Below are positions 47,725 to 57,863 of a stretch of DNA of 64,000 nt, in pieces (the first letter of the stretch is position 1; every line of letters starts with the position of its first letter). Source of the stretch: Pseudomonadota bacterium (lineage in GTDB: Bacteria > Pseudomonadota > Gammaproteobacteria > Steroidobacterales > Steroidobacteraceae); the NCBI GenBank assembly GCA_021805865.1, contig JAJZDX010000010.1, forward strand, positions 1 through 64,000. Direction: 5' to 3'. The position numbers and the translations under genes were made by a program. The notes below the pieces were generated by a model. The model searched no databases. It was not told the DNA's origin and was given only the letters and a program-made list of their open reading frames with translations.

Positions 47725-48864
47725 ATGACACGAAAGACCTCCACCCGCAAAGCGCAAGTACGCGCCGGCACCACTGCAGCCGGCGAGGCACTGACCGCGG
47801 TGCGCGACCGGATCGATGCGGTCGATGAGAAGATCCATCAGTTGCTGAACGAGCGGGCGCGCCTCGCCCAGCAGGTCGGCCTCTCCAAGAGCCGCGAAGG
47901 CAGGACGGTGGATTTCTACCGTCCGGAGCGCGAGGCCGAGGTGCTGCGCAGGGCGCGCGAGCGCAATCGCGGGCCGTTGCGCGACGAGGAGGTGATGCGG
48001 CTCTTTCGCGAGATCATGTCGGCGTGCCTCGCGCAGCAGGAGCCGCTGAAGGTCGCCTACCTCGGGCCCGAGGCCACCTTCAGCCAGACCGCCGTGCTGA
48101 CCCACTTCGGTCACTCGGTGCGCTCGCTCCCGCTCGGCTCGATCGATGAGGTCTTTCACGAGGTGGAGTCGGCGGCGGCCGATTTCGGGGTGGTGCCGAT
48201 CGAAAACTCCACCGAGGGCACCGTCAACCACACCCTCGATCGCTTCCTCACTTCCCCGCTGAGGATCTGCGGCGAGGTGGAGCTGCGCATCCACCATCAC
48301 CTGATGGGCAACATGAGCGCGTTGGGGCGCATCATGCGCATCTGCTCGCACCCGCAGTCGCTCGCCCAGTGCCGCGTCTGGCTGCACGAGCACCTGCCCG
48401 AGGTCGAGCAGATCCCGGTCTCGAGCAACGGCGAGGCCGCGCGACGAGCGCGCGACGAGCGCGGCACGGCGGCCATTGCCGGGGAGACGGCCGCCGAGGT
48501 CTATGGCTTGAAGGTGCTCGCGGCGCAGATCGAGGATCGCGGCGACAACACCACGCGCTTCCTCGTGCTCGGCCGCAGGCTCCTCGCCGCAAGTGGCCGG
48601 GATCGCACGACGCTTCTGGTGTCGGTCGGACACACCGATGCGCCGGGGGCGCTTCACCGGCTGCTCGAGCCCCTGGCACGCCACCGGGTGAGCATGACGC
48701 GCATCGAGTCACGCCCCTCGCACCGGCGCAAGTGGGATTATGTCTTCTTCATCGACGTGGACGGGCACGCCGAGGAGCCGCACGTGGCGCGTGCGCTCGC
48801 CGCGTTGAAGCAGCGTGCCTCGCTGTTCCGGTTGCTCGGCTCTTATCCGCGGGCAGTTCTTTGA
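47725..48864 (+). CDS. pheA: Bifunctional chorismate mutase/prephenate dehydratase (P-protein)
   Basis: A 379-residue enzyme that takes chorismate to phenylpyruvate. Chorismate mutase domain at about 20-105 (LTAVRDRIDAVDEKIHQLLN, ERARLAQQVGLSKSREGR). Prephenate dehydratase at about 110-290 (KVAYLGPEATFSQTAVLTHF, VVPIENSTEGTVNHTLDRFL, and the Thr-Arg-Phe motif DNTTRFLVLGR). ACT domain with ESRPSHRRKWDYVFFIDVDG gives phenylalanine feedback. It begins five bases past serA. Confidence 0.97.
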   Translation: MTRKTSTRKAQVRAGTTAAGEALTAVRDRIDAVDEKIHQLLNERARLAQQVGLSKSREGRTVDFYRPEREAEVLRRARERNRGPLRDEEVMRLFREIMSACLAQQEPLKVAYLGPEATFSQTAVLTHFGHSVRSLPLGSIDEVFHEVESAAADFGVVPIENSTEGTVNHTLDRFLTSPLRICGEVELRIHHHLMGNMSALGRIMRICSHPQSLAQCRVWLHEHLPEVEQIPVSSNGEAARRARDERGTAAIAGETAAEVYGLKVLAAQIEDRGDNTTRFLVLGRRLLAASGRDRTTLLVSVGHTDAPGALHRLLEPLARHRVSMTRIESRPSHRRKWDYVFFIDVDGHAEEPHVARALAALKQRASLFRLLGSYPRAVL

Positions 48865-48873
48865 GGCCGGGAA

Positions 48874-50205
48874 GTGAGCAGCATGACGGTGAGTGACAAA
48901 GGGACGCATTACCGAGTCGCCCCCGGGGGCGAGGTCTCCGGGCAGATCACGGTGCCCGGCGACAAGTCGATCTCGCACCGGGCGCTGATGCTCGGGGCGC
49001 TCGCCGAGGGAGAGACCGAGATCACGGGGTTCCTCACCGGGGAGGACTGCCTCTCGACGCTGCGCGCCCTGAGCGCGCTCGGCGTGCGCATCGAGCACCT
49101 CGAGCCCGAGCGCATCCTGGTGCATGGGGTGGGCGTAGAGGGATTGCGCGCGGCTCCCTCTGCGCTCGATATGGGCAATGCCGGCACGGCGATGCGCTTG
49201 TTCATGGGCCTGCTCGCCCCCCAACGGTTCGATTCGGTGCTGATCGGGGACGAGTCGCTCATGCGCCGCCCCATGGAGCGTGTGGCCGGACCGCTTCGCG
49301 CGATGGGCGCGCGCATCGAAACTCGCGACGGACGCCCGCCGGTCCATATCCAAGGCACGCCCGGTCTGAGGGCGATCGATTACCGCCTGCCCGTGGCGAG
49401 CGCGCAGGTGAAATCCGCCGTGCTGCTGGCGGGGCTGCGCGCGAGCGGACGGACCCGCCTGACAGAGCCCGCTCCGGCGCGCGATCACACCGAGCGCATG
49501 CTGGAGGCCTTTGGCGTGACGCTCGTGCGCGACGGGTCGAGCGTCTCGCTCGAGGGCGGCCAGCGTCTCAGGGCCACCGCGGTCAGAGTGCCGGCGGACT
49601 TCTCCTCGGCGGCATTCTTCCTGGTGGCGGGCTGTCTTGCCGCCGAGCACGGCCTGCTGTTGCGCAACGTCGGCATCAACCCGACGCGAACCGGACTGTT
49701 GACGCTGCTCGAGCGGATGGGGGCGGATATCCGCCTGCATCCGCACGGCGCCTCCCAGCGCGGCGAGCCCATCGCGGACATCGAGGTGCACAAGTGCCGG
49801 CTGCGCGGTATCGAGGTCCCCGAGGAGCTGGTGCCGCTGTCGATCGACGAGTTTCCGGTCTTTTTCATCGCCGCGGCCCTGGCCGAGGGGGAGACGCTGG
49901 TGCGGGGGGCGCAGGAGCTGCGTGTCAAGGAAAGCGATCGCCTGGCGGCCATGGCTGCGGGGCTGACCCGGCTCGGGGTCGAGAATCGACTGCTCGAGGA
50001 TGGTCTGTGGATGCGCGGGGGCACGGGGTTCACCGGCGGCATCATCGAGAGCCACGGCGATCACCGCATCGCCATGGCCTTTGCGGTGGCGGGGCTCGCC
50101 GCCCGCGGTCCCCTAGAGATCCGGGACGTCGCCAATGTCGCCACCTCCTTCCCGGGCTTCCTCGAGCTTTCGCGGGCGGTGGGCTTGCGGATCGAGGCGG
50201 CGTGA
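48874..50205 (+). CDS. aroA: 3-phosphoshikimate 1-carboxyvinyltransferase (EPSP synthase)
   Basis: A 443-residue shikimate-pathway enzyme. Seen: [75 protein letters not shown], and [33 protein letters not shown]. The [12 protein letters not shown] motif, with Ala after Gly-Thr, is of the class I/II border type; glyphosate sensitivity is not predicted here. GTG at 48874 or ATG at 48883 could start it. Its TGA overlaps the cmk GTG. Confidence 0.97.
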   Translation: MSSMTVSDKGTHYRVAPGGEVSGQITVPGDKSISHRALMLGALAEGETEITGFLTGEDCLSTLRALSALGVRIEHLEPERILVHGVGVEGLRAAPSALDMGNAGTAMRLFMGLLAPQRFDSVLIGDESLMRRPMERVAGPLRAMGARIETRDGRPPVHIQGTPGLRAIDYRLPVASAQVKSAVLLAGLRASGRTRLTEPAPARDHTERMLEAFGVTLVRDGSSVSLEGGQRLRATAVRVPADFSSAAFFLVAGCLAAEHGLLLRNVGINPTRTGLLTLLERMGADIRLHPHGASQRGEPIADIEVHKCRLRGIEVPEELVPLSIDEFPVFFIAAALAEGETLVRGAQELRVKESDRLAAMAAGLTRLGVENRLLEDGLWMRGGTGFTGGIIESHGDHRIAMAFAVAGLAARGPLEIRDVANVATSFPGFLELSRAVGLRIEAA

Positions 50206-50873
50206 GCGTTCCCGTCCTGACCGTCGACGGTCCCAGCGGTTCGGGCAAGGGGACCCTCAGCAGGATCCTGGCGCATCATGCCGGCTGGCACTTGCTCGAC
50301 AGCGGTGCGCTGTACCGCCTGGTGGCCCTGGCAGGGCGCAAGCGTGGACTTGACCAGGACGATATCCAAGGGCATGCGAAACTCGCCGCCGCCATGGACG
50401 TGAGCTTCGGGCTGGAGGCCGAGCATGTCTCGCTCGAGGGGCAGGACGTCACCGACGCCATCCGCACCGAGGAAGCCGGGCAGGATGCTTCGCGAGTCGC
50501 CGCCTGGCCGCCGGTGCGCGAGGCACTGCTCGGGCGCCAGCGCGCCTTCGCCGAGCCCCCGGGGCTGGTGGCCGACGGCCGGGACATGGGTACGGTGGTC
50601 TTTCCGGTGGCCGCGCTGAAGATCTTTCTCACCGCCAGCGCCGAGGAACGGGCGCTCAGGCGCTATAACCAGTTGAAAGAAAAGGGTTCCAGTGCTAGCC
50701 TCTCCGCCCTTTCGCGCGAGATCACCGAGCGCGACGCGCGGGACTCCAGCCGGGCCGTCGCCCCGCTCGTTCCCGCGCGCGACGCTGAGGTGATCGATTC
50801 GACGGGACTGTCGATCGGGGAAGTCGCCGCGCGCGTGATCGAGTTGGGTAGACGGCGCGCGCTCTGGAGGTGA
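50202..50873 (+). CDS. cmk: Cytidylate kinase
   Basis: A 223-residue kinase that phosphorylates CMP and dCMP. GTG start, coupled to aroA by a GTGA overlap. P-loop [59 protein letters not shown], and the lid [19 protein letters not shown] are typical. The 221-base gap after it shows no gene; a short stem near 51060-51085 lies in the rpsA leader. Confidence 0.96.
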   Translation: MSVPVLTVDGPSGSGKGTLSRILAHHAGWHLLDSGALYRLVALAGRKRGLDQDDIQGHAKLAAAMDVSFGLEAEHVSLEGQDVTDAIRTEEAGQDASRVAAWPPVREALLGRQRAFAEPPGLVADGRDMGTVVFPVAALKIFLTASAEERALRRYNQLKEKGSSASLSALSREITERDARDSSRAVAPLVPARDAEVIDSTGLSIGEVAARVIELGRRRALWR

Positions 50874-51094
50874 AATCCCGAGCCCCGCTGTCGCGAGAGC
50901 GAGGAGGTCTGCGAGACCCGCATCGCGAGGGACCGGTGCCTCGGGACACCCTCCCCGGGGAACCGCTCTCGCTGAAGATTTTCCGGTCGGTGCGTGATGA
51001 AGGATCCGCGCGCCATGTTTGTATCTGCCTGGGCCTTAGGGAGACATGGCGCCAGTGAAGTGCACGGCTCCTCACGGACCGTGCGAGTGAAGGT

Positions 51095-52771
51095 ATGACA
51101 GAAAGTTTCGCACAGCTCTTCGAGCAGAGTCTCGCCAATCAACGCATCCGCCCCGGCATGATCCTCACCGGGCTGGTCATCGACGTCACCCCCGATGTGG
51201 TGGTCGTCAACGTGGGCCTGAAGTCCGAGGCGGTCATTCCCCTCGAGCAATTCAAGAATGAGCGCGGGGAGGTCGAGGTCAAGGCCGGTGATGAGGTCGA
51301 AGTCGCCCTCGATTCCGTGGAGGACGGCACCGGCGAGACGCGTCTGTCGCGCGAGAAGGCCAAGCGCGCGCGCACCTGGACGCGGCTCGAGGATGCATTC
51401 AACAAGTCGGAGATCGTCACCGGCATCATCACCGGCCGCGTCAAGGGCGGCTTCACCGTGGAGATCGACAACGTGCGCGCGTTCCTCCCGGGGTCGCTCG
51501 TCGATGTGCGCCCGGTGCGCGATACCGCCTACCTCGAGGGCAAGCCGCTCGAGTTCAAGGTCATCAAGCTCGACCAGAAGCGCAACAATGTCGTGGTCTC
51601 GCGCCGCGCCGTGGTCGAGCAGGAATTCTCCGCCGAGCGCAACGCGCTGCTCGAGAATCTGCAGGAAGGCGCGGTCGTGCGCGGCGCGGTCAAGAACCTG
51701 ACCGACTACGGCGCGTTCGTCGACCTCGGCGGCATCGACGGCCTGCTGCACATCACCGACATGGCCTGGAAGCGCGTCAAGCATCCCTCCGAGGTCGTCA
51801 AGGTGGGCGAGGAGATCGAGGTTCGGATCCTGAAATTCGACCGCGAGCGCTCGCGCGTGAGCCTGGGGCTGAAACAGCTCGGCGCCGATCCGTGGGAGAA
51901 CATCGCCCGGCGCTACCCGGCCCACACCCGCGTGTTCGGCAAGGTCACCAACATCGCCGACTACGGCGCGTTCGTCGAGATCGAGGACGGCGTCGAGGGC
52001 TTGGTGCATGTCTCCGAGATGGACTGGACCAACAAGAACGTCAATCCTGCGAAGGTCGTGCACACCGGCCAGGAGGTCGAGGTCATGGTGCTCGACGTCG
52101 ACGAGGATCGCCGTCGCATCTCCCTGGGGCTCAAGCAGTGCCAGGCCAATCCGTGGAAGGAGTTCGCCGAGAACTACAACCGCGGCGACCACGTGAGCGG
52201 CCAGATCAAGTCGATCACCGACTTCGGCATCTTCATCGGCCTTCAGGGCAACATCGACGGCCTGGTGCACCTGTCCGACATCTCCTGGGACATGCCCGGA
52301 GAGGAAGCCGTGCGCAGCTTTCAGAAGGGCCAGCAGGTCGAGGCCATGGTGCTGTCGATCGACCCGGAGCGTGAGCGCATCAGCTTGGGCATCAAGCAGC
52401 TCGCCAAGGACCCGTTCTCGAGCTACATCGCCGAGAATCCCAAGGGCACCATCGTCAGGGGCGTGGTCAAGGAGGTCGATGCCCGCGGCGCGGTCATCGA
52501 TCTCGGCAATGGCATCGAGGGGCAGCTGCGCGCCTCCGAGCTCGGCCGCGACCGGGTCGAGGATGCGCGCGCGGTGCTCAAGGTGGGCGAGGAGATCGAG
52601 GCGAAGTTCACCGGCGTCGATCGCAAGTCGCGCACCATCTCGCTGTCGATCAAGGCCAAGGAGGCTCACGAGGAGGCCGAGGCGGTGCAGAACTACCGCT
52701 CGACGGAGTCGGCATCCACCGGTACGAGCCTTGGCGATCTGCTCAAGGAGCATATCGGGGATCGAGGCTGA
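51095..52771 (+). CDS. rpsA: 30S ribosomal protein S1
   Basis: A 558-residue mRNA-binding protein. Six S1 motifs in order, for example [100 protein letters not shown] and [20 protein letters not shown]. Full family length. The protein usually represses its own mRNA through its leader. Followed by a strong hairpin and ihfB. Confidence 0.98.
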   Translation: MTESFAQLFEQSLANQRIRPGMILTGLVIDVTPDVVVVNVGLKSEAVIPLEQFKNERGEVEVKAGDEVEVALDSVEDGTGETRLSREKAKRARTWTRLEDAFNKSEIVTGIITGRVKGGFTVEIDNVRAFLPGSLVDVRPVRDTAYLEGKPLEFKVIKLDQKRNNVVVSRRAVVEQEFSAERNALLENLQEGAVVRGAVKNLTDYGAFVDLGGIDGLLHITDMAWKRVKHPSEVVKVGEEIEVRILKFDRERSRVSLGLKQLGADPWENIARRYPAHTRVFGKVTNIADYGAFVEIEDGVEGLVHVSEMDWTNKNVNPAKVVHTGQEVEVMVLDVDEDRRRISLGLKQCQANPWKEFAENYNRGDHVSGQIKSITDFGIFIGLQGNIDGLVHLSDISWDMPGEEAVRSFQKGQQVEAMVLSIDPERERISLGIKQLAKDPFSSYIAENPKGTIVRGVVKEVDARGAVIDLGNGIEGQLRASELGRDRVEDARAVLKVGEEIEAKFTGVDRKSRTISLSIKAKEAHEEAEAVQNYRSTESASTGTSLGDLLKEHIGDRG

Positions 52772-52779
52772 AGCCTGAA

Positions 52780-52813
52780 CGCCGCCGCTCTTTCCTTCGG
52801 AAGAGCGGCGGCG
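52780..52813 (+). terminator. Strong hairpin between rpsA and ihfB
   Basis: Arms 52780-52792 and 52801-52813 are perfect 13-base complements, and the inner bases extend the pairing with one bulge around a TTC loop. No U-tract follows, only AATCCCG. It begins 8 bases past the rpsA stop and ends 13 before ihfB, so it is more likely an mRNA-stabilising or processing stem than a full terminator. Confidence 0.5.
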
Positions 52814-52826
52814 AATCCCGAATGAC

Positions 52827-53129
52827 ATGACCAAGTCTGAGCTCATCGAAATCATTGCGGCCAAGCAGAAGCATCTGCCGGCCAAGGATGTCGAGCTGGC
52901 GCTCAAACAGATCCTCGAGGTCATGAGCGATGCCCTGGCGCAGGGCGAGCGCATCGAGATCCGCGGATTCGGCAGCTTCAGCCTGCATTTCCGTCCGCCC
53001 CGGCAGGGACGCAATCCCAAGACCGGGGAGGCCGTGGCGCTTTCCGGCAAGCACGTGCCGCATTTCAAGGCGGGCAAGGACTTGCGCGAGCGGGTCAACG
53101 ACGGTGCGGGCCAGCCGATACGGGGCTGA
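52827..53129 (+). CDS. ihfB: Integration host factor subunit beta
   Basis: A 100-residue HU/IHF family DNA-bending protein. [40 protein letters not shown], and the beta-arm [20 protein letters not shown] with the intercalating Pro are present; the latter arm sequence marks the beta subunit. The gene after rpsA is conserved. The lapA gene often found next is not seen in 53130-53338. Confidence 0.97.
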   Translation: MTKSELIEIIAAKQKHLPAKDVELALKQILEVMSDALAQGERIEIRGFGSFSLHFRPPRQGRNPKTGEAVALSGKHVPHFKAGKDLRERVNDGAGQPIRG

Positions 53130-53338
53130 GCCGCATAGCGTTGTTTCCGCACGTACTCGGGCCCGACGATTCAGTCTCCCATCGACCCGTTCCGTTCCGG
53201 CGCCCCGCTGCGCAGGCGCCTCGGGGCTCACTGCGTGCTCACCCGTGCGGCGCATGCGTCGCGCCCCGCTTCCCCCAGCCCGCCGGGCCTCGCCACAGGC
53301 GCATCCCGCAAGTGCCGCGCTTGGCGCATAATCCGGGG

Positions 53339-54460
53339 GTGATCGAGCTGCCCGCCTACCTGCTCGCATTCTCCTTCGCGGCGATCGGCCTTGCCGCCTG
53401 GCTCCTCGGCCGGCTCACCGGGGCAAAGCGCACCGTGCGGTTGCCGCGCGATTACTACATCGGGCTGGATCACCTCATCAACGATCGCTTCGATCACGCG
53501 GTGGAGGTATTCGCGCGCATGGCCGAGGCAGGCGATGCGGCGGAGATCCAGTTCGCTCTCGGGAGCCTGTTCCGGCGGCGCGGAGAGGTCGATCGGGCGA
53601 TCGCCATTCACACGCGCCTGAGCGAGCAGGGGGCGGCGGCGTTGCGCGACAAGGCCGCCTTCGCCTTGGCGTTGGATTATCTCGGCGCCGGCCTGATGGA
53701 CCGGGCCGAGCGGCTGTTCGAGGAGCTGTCGGCATCGAGGGAGTACCGCAACACCGCGCTCGATCACCTGCTGCGCATCTACGAGGCCCAGGGGGACTGG
53801 GCCAACGCGCTCAAGATCCTGCACGCGCTGCCGGCACAGGTGCAGTCCGAGCGGTGCCGGGTGGCGGCGCACTATCTGTGCGAGCTCGCCGAGCAGGCGC
53901 TCACTCAGGGTGACACCGCCCGGGCGGGCACGCTGTTGCGCCAGGCGCGCACCCATCAGGAAGATCTGCCGCGGGCCGACGTGCTCGCCGGGCGCATCGC
54001 CGAGCTCACCGGGGATCTGCACGGCGCACTCACGCTCTATTTGAAGGTTCTGGAGGAATCTCCCGACCTCGCGATTGAGATCATCCCGCGCGTGCTCGCG
54101 CTCTGGGGGGAGAGGCCACAGGAGGAGATGCTGGGCGAGTTGTGGACACGGCTGCGGCGCGCGGATTCCATCAGCCCCAGGCAGCTCGCGTGGTTGCTCG
54201 CCACGGCGCTGCCGCCCGCGCAGCTGGTGAGACTGCCGGATCTCGCGCTCGATGCCGATGCCGGCTCCGCCGCGGAGGCGAAGTCGCTGGCCATGCTGCT
54301 GAATCGCATCGGGGACACCGGCGGGCGTTACCTGTGCGAGGACTGCGGTCTGCACAGTGTGGGATGGTACTGGCGTTGCCCCAAGTGCCGCGCCTGGGAC
54401 AGCATGCGCCCGGCGGTGTTCAAGTGGGCCGCAAAGCCCGGGGCGCTGGCGATCGGCTAA
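53339..54460 (+). CDS. lapB: Lipopolysaccharide assembly protein B (YciM)
   Basis: A 373-residue inner-membrane regulator that controls LpxC turnover. GTG start gives [20 protein letters not shown], a membrane helix. Then several TPR repeats ([60 protein letters not shown]). The C-terminal rubredoxin-like metal site reads [20 protein letters not shown] with four cysteines. No LapA gene precedes it, unlike in enterobacteria. galU follows 172 bases later. Confidence 0.94.
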   Translation: MIELPAYLLAFSFAAIGLAAWLLGRLTGAKRTVRLPRDYYIGLDHLINDRFDHAVEVFARMAEAGDAAEIQFALGSLFRRRGEVDRAIAIHTRLSEQGAAALRDKAAFALALDYLGAGLMDRAERLFEELSASREYRNTALDHLLRIYEAQGDWANALKILHALPAQVQSERCRVAAHYLCELAEQALTQGDTARAGTLLRQARTHQEDLPRADVLAGRIAELTGDLHGALTLYLKVLEESPDLAIEIIPRVLALWGERPQEEMLGELWTRLRRADSISPRQLAWLLATALPPAQLVRLPDLALDADAGSAAEAKSLAMLLNRIGDTGGRYLCEDCGLHSVGWYWRCPKCRAWDSMRPAVFKWAAKPGALAIG

Positions 54461-54632
54461 GACACTGTCTCACGCGGCTTCGCCTGCTGCGCATACCCCT
54501 CGGTCAGGCGAGTGTCCGCCGTCGGTGCGCGGGGACGCCGGTCCTGCGGGGCGGCGGGCGAGGCATTGCGGTGGCGATCCGGCCCCCTGTGCGCGCTACA
54601 CTAAGACCATACGTGATTCTCAGGAGAGCACG

Positions 54633-55679
54633 ATGCGCAGCCCGCCGAAATCGATCATCCGAACCGCCGTGTTCCCGGTAGCAGGCCGCGGCACGCGCTT
54701 TCTGCCCGCCACCAAGGCGAGTCCCAAGGAGATGCTGCCGGTGGTCGACAAGCCGCTCATCCAATACGCGGTGGAAGAGGCGCTCGCGGCCGGGGCGACC
54801 CGCTTGGTGTTCATCACCGGGGCAGCCAAGCGCGCCATCGAGGACCATTTCGACTCCGACCAGGAGCTCGAGCAGCAGCTGCAGCGCCAGGGCAAGAGCA
54901 TGCTGCTCAACCAGCTGCGCAGCGTGCTGCCCTCGTATGCATCCTGCATCTACATCCGCCAGGCGGCGCCCCTGGGGTTGGGACATGCGGTGCTGTGCGC
55001 GCAGCCGGCGGTGGGCTCGGAGCCGTTCTTCGTCCATCTCGCCGATGACCTGATCCGCAGCGACGTCGCGTGCCTGAAGCAGATGGCCGATGTGTACGAG
55101 GCGAAGCGCGCGACCGTGCTCGGCGTGCAGGTCGTGCCGCGAGCGGACACGGACAAATACGGCATCGTCGCGGTCGAGGCGGACAAGTCCGCCACCAGCC
55201 GGGTGCGCAGCATCGTCGAGAAGCCCAAGCCTTCCGTGGCGCCTTCCACCCTCGGCGTGGTGGGCCGATACGTGCTCGCGCCCTCGATATTCGAGCACCT
55301 GGAGAAGATCGGACAGGGCGCCGGCGGCGAGATCCAACTCACCGATGGCATCGCGGCACTGATGCGCGAGGAGGCGGTGTATGCCTACCGCTTCGAAGGC
55401 AAGCGCTATGACTGCGGCAGCAAGCTCGGCTACCTTCAGGCCACTGTCGAGTACGCCCTGGGCCATCCGGAGCTCGGCAAGGAGTTCCGCCGCTACCTGA
55501 ACGGCCTGCAGCGGAACGAGGGGTGGAAGTCCGCGTCGGAGCGCCTCACGGGCGGCGCCGGCCGGCCGCCTGCCAAAGGCAATGGCCACGCGGGCAATCG
55601 CCAGGGCGCGGGTGTCTCAGCCCCGGGGTCGGGGCGGCGGCGACGGGGAGAGCGGACCCCGCCTCCCGCTTCCACCTGA
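54633..55679 (+). CDS. galU: UTP-glucose-1-phosphate uridylyltransferase
   Basis: A 348-residue nucleotidyltransferase making UDP-glucose. ATG at 54633 behind AGGAGA. Seen: [71 protein letters not shown] and [20 protein letters not shown]. The usual enzyme ends near residue 290; here a further 55 residues of Gly/Arg/Pro-rich sequence follow ([20 protein letters not shown]). UDP-glucose feeds envelope polysaccharide. Its upstream gap 54461-54632 holds nothing obvious. Confidence 0.95.
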   Translation: MRSPPKSIIRTAVFPVAGRGTRFLPATKASPKEMLPVVDKPLIQYAVEEALAAGATRLVFITGAAKRAIEDHFDSDQELEQQLQRQGKSMLLNQLRSVLPSYASCIYIRQAAPLGLGHAVLCAQPAVGSEPFFVHLADDLIRSDVACLKQMADVYEAKRATVLGVQVVPRADTDKYGIVAVEADKSATSRVRSIVEKPKPSVAPSTLGVVGRYVLAPSIFEHLEKIGQGAGGEIQLTDGIAALMREEAVYAYRFEGKRYDCGSKLGYLQATVEYALGHPELGKEFRRYLNGLQRNEGWKSASERLTGGAGRPPAKGNGHAGNRQGAGVSAPGSGRRRRGERTPPPAST

Positions 55680-55728
55680 AAGAGCCGAAGCCTGAGGAAG
55701 AATCAGGCGTCTGGGGTCGCGCCATCGG

Positions 55729-57825
55729 CTAGGCGGCCTGTGGAATGCGGTTCGTAGGCGCGGCGCGCCCCACGATGTGCGCCAGCGTGTTGATGCTGTC
55801 GACCAGGCGGTCGCAGATCGCGAGCAGCTCGCCGGAGAGCCCGTCGGCGCCCTCCTTGACCAGCGTGCGCGTCAATTGCCGCTGCAAGGCGCGGATCGGC
55901 GGCAGCTCGACCGGTGCGCGGCGTGCGAGCAGGGCCCCGGCCACTTCCCGCAGGGCCGCCGCACCCTCGAGTGTGAATGCCTGCAGGGGTGCGCCGCCGG
56001 GCATCGCTTCGCGAGCAGGGATCAGCGCCTCGAGAGTCATGATCGCGCGCGCCAGACGGTTGCCGTTGGTCAGCAAGGACTGGGCGAGCTCGGCAAGCGG
56101 CGCCGGCGTGGCCGGCTCGGCGAGCAGGCGCTTCACCGACGCCTCCGCGTTGATTCGCGCGACGCGCGCGCCCTGGCGCGCTTCATGCCGCGCCGGCGCG
56201 CCGCCTTCGGCCATCGAGGCAAGGTAGGTCGCATACGCCTGGAGAGATCGGGCCAGCATCTCCCGCGCGCGCCCCTTCTCCCAGGTCGGCCACAGCCCGT
56301 AGGCGGTGAGCGCGACGACGCTGCCGAGCACGGTGTCGATCAGTCGCGCGATCACGGTCGGCTCCGGCGCCTCCCCGGCGAACGCCAGCAGCAACACCAC
56401 CATGCCGGTGAGGCAAGCGACCGCCACAGCGTAGTGCACGTTGCCGAAGTACCGGAATCCGGCGCACAACAGCGCGAGCACCGCCAGACGGACCCAAGCG
56501 TCGGGCGGCAGCACGTGGATCAGCGCGGTGGTCAGCAACAGACCCAGTACGGTGCCGGCCATGCGCAGCACCCCGTAATTGAGTGTCGCGGCGTAGTCGG
56601 CGCGCAGCACGATCGCAACGGTCATCGGCAGCCAGTAGCCGTGCTCGACCGGTAACAGGCGCCCGAGCCACAGTGCGAACGTGAAGCACACGGCGCTGCG
56701 CACGGCGTGGCGAAACGCGGCCGAGCGGGGCGTGAGGCTGGCGGAGAGGATCGCGAGCGCCGACTGCGGACGCAGCACGCGCGGTAGCTGCAGATCCTCG
56801 ATCGCCGCACGTTGAGCCCCTTGAGTCCCGGCGCGGCCGGCATTGCGCACCGCCGCGGCGAGCTGCCCGGTGAGTGCCTGGAAATGCCGCCACGCCGTCT
56901 CGGGGAGCGCGTGTTCGCGATCAGCCGCGCGGCGCTCGGCCTCTTGCAGGGCCGCGAGCCCTGTTGCCATCGCGCCGCCCGCCTCGCCGCCGGAGAGGGT
57001 GGCCGCGGCCACCGCATCGAGCACTGCGGTACACTCACCGCGCACGAGCGGCCCGACGATGACGCCTGGATCCTCGGCGGTGAGCGCGGTCAGCTCCAGG
57101 CGGATACGCTCGGCGAGCTCGAGCATCACGCCGAAATAATCCATCACCGGTCCGCGCGCCCGATGCGGCCCGAGGAGCGTGTGCTGCAGGGTGGTCATGC
57201 CGTCGGTGAGCTCGAGCGCCATTCCGCTGTCTTGCGCTCGAGCCCGTGCCATGGCGGCGAGCCCCCGGTACACGGCCGCGAGCGCCGCGCGCTCGGGGCC
57301 ATAGCGCTGCAGCGGCCAGGCGGCGATGGAAAGCACGGTGAGCAGCAGCCCGCCAGCGGTGACCTCCGCGGTCAGTTGCAGGGCGGCCGCGAGCGTGGGT
57401 GCCGGCAACGCGGTGGCGATGACGAGCAGCATCATCGCGACCATGCCCACCCGGGCGATGGCATCGCCGAAGACCACGAGCAACGCTCCGGCGAAGCTGA
57501 TGGCGAGGGCGGCGAGGAGCAACGCAGGCAGGTGATGGTTGAGCGTGAGGCCCACGAAGGTCGCCACTCCGGCGGCCGCCGATACCGCAAGCAGGCGCGA
57601 GAGGCGCTGCCGGTATGGCCCGGGCTGGTCGGAGTACATGGTGACCACCGCTCCGATCGCGGCGGCGATTGCGGCCAGCATCCGGCCGCTGCCGATACCC
57701 CAGGCGAGCGGCAGCACCACGGCGGCGGTGTTGCGCAGCAGCACGAGCCAGGGCAGCTGTGCGGGCCCGGTCTGCAGGAGCGTCGTCAGAACATTCTGGC
57801 GCAGGGTGCTGCCGGCGGCCGGCAT
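55729..57825 (-). CDS. FUSC-family membrane protein (aromatic acid exporter-like)
   Basis: A 698-residue membrane protein of the fusaric acid resistance/AaeB type. Two blocks of about five to six membrane segments are seen: residues about 25-180 (LLRNTAAVVLPLAWGIGSGR, LLAALAISFAGALLVVFGDA, VGMVAMMLLVIATALPAPTL) and about 375-530 (RHAVRSAVCFTFALWLGRLL, VAVACLTGMVVLLLAFAGEA). Soluble helical regions follow each. Likely exports organic acids or toxic aromatics, but no adaptor gene is adjacent. It is 38 bases downstream of the histidine kinase gene, same strand. Confidence 0.85.
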   Translation of the reverse strand: MPAAGSTLRQNVLTTLLQTGPAQLPWLVLLRNTAAVVLPLAWGIGSGRMLAAIAAAIGAVVTMYSDQPGPYRQRLSRLLAVSAAAGVATFVGLTLNHHLPALLLAALAISFAGALLVVFGDAIARVGMVAMMLLVIATALPAPTLAAALQLTAEVTAGGLLLTVLSIAAWPLQRYGPERAALAAVYRGLAAMARARAQDSGMALELTDGMTTLQHTLLGPHRARGPVMDYFGVMLELAERIRLELTALTAEDPGVIVGPLVRGECTAVLDAVAAATLSGGEAGGAMATGLAALQEAERRAADREHALPETAWRHFQALTGQLAAAVRNAGRAGTQGAQRAAIEDLQLPRVLRPQSALAILSASLTPRSAAFRHAVRSAVCFTFALWLGRLLPVEHGYWLPMTVAIVLRADYAATLNYGVLRMAGTVLGLLLTTALIHVLPPDAWVRLAVLALLCAGFRYFGNVHYAVAVACLTGMVVLLLAFAGEAPEPTVIARLIDTVLGSVVALTAYGLWPTWEKGRAREMLARSLQAYATYLASMAEGGAPARHEARQGARVARINAEASVKRLLAEPATPAPLAELAQSLLTNGNRLARAIMTLEALIPAREAMPGGAPLQAFTLEGAAALREVAGALLARRAPVELPPIRALQRQLTRTLVKEGADGLSGELLAICDRLVDSINTLAHIVGRAAPTNRIPQAA

Positions 57826-57863
57826 CGTGGTCTCCCATCCAAGCTACGCGCGCGGACCGGCGA

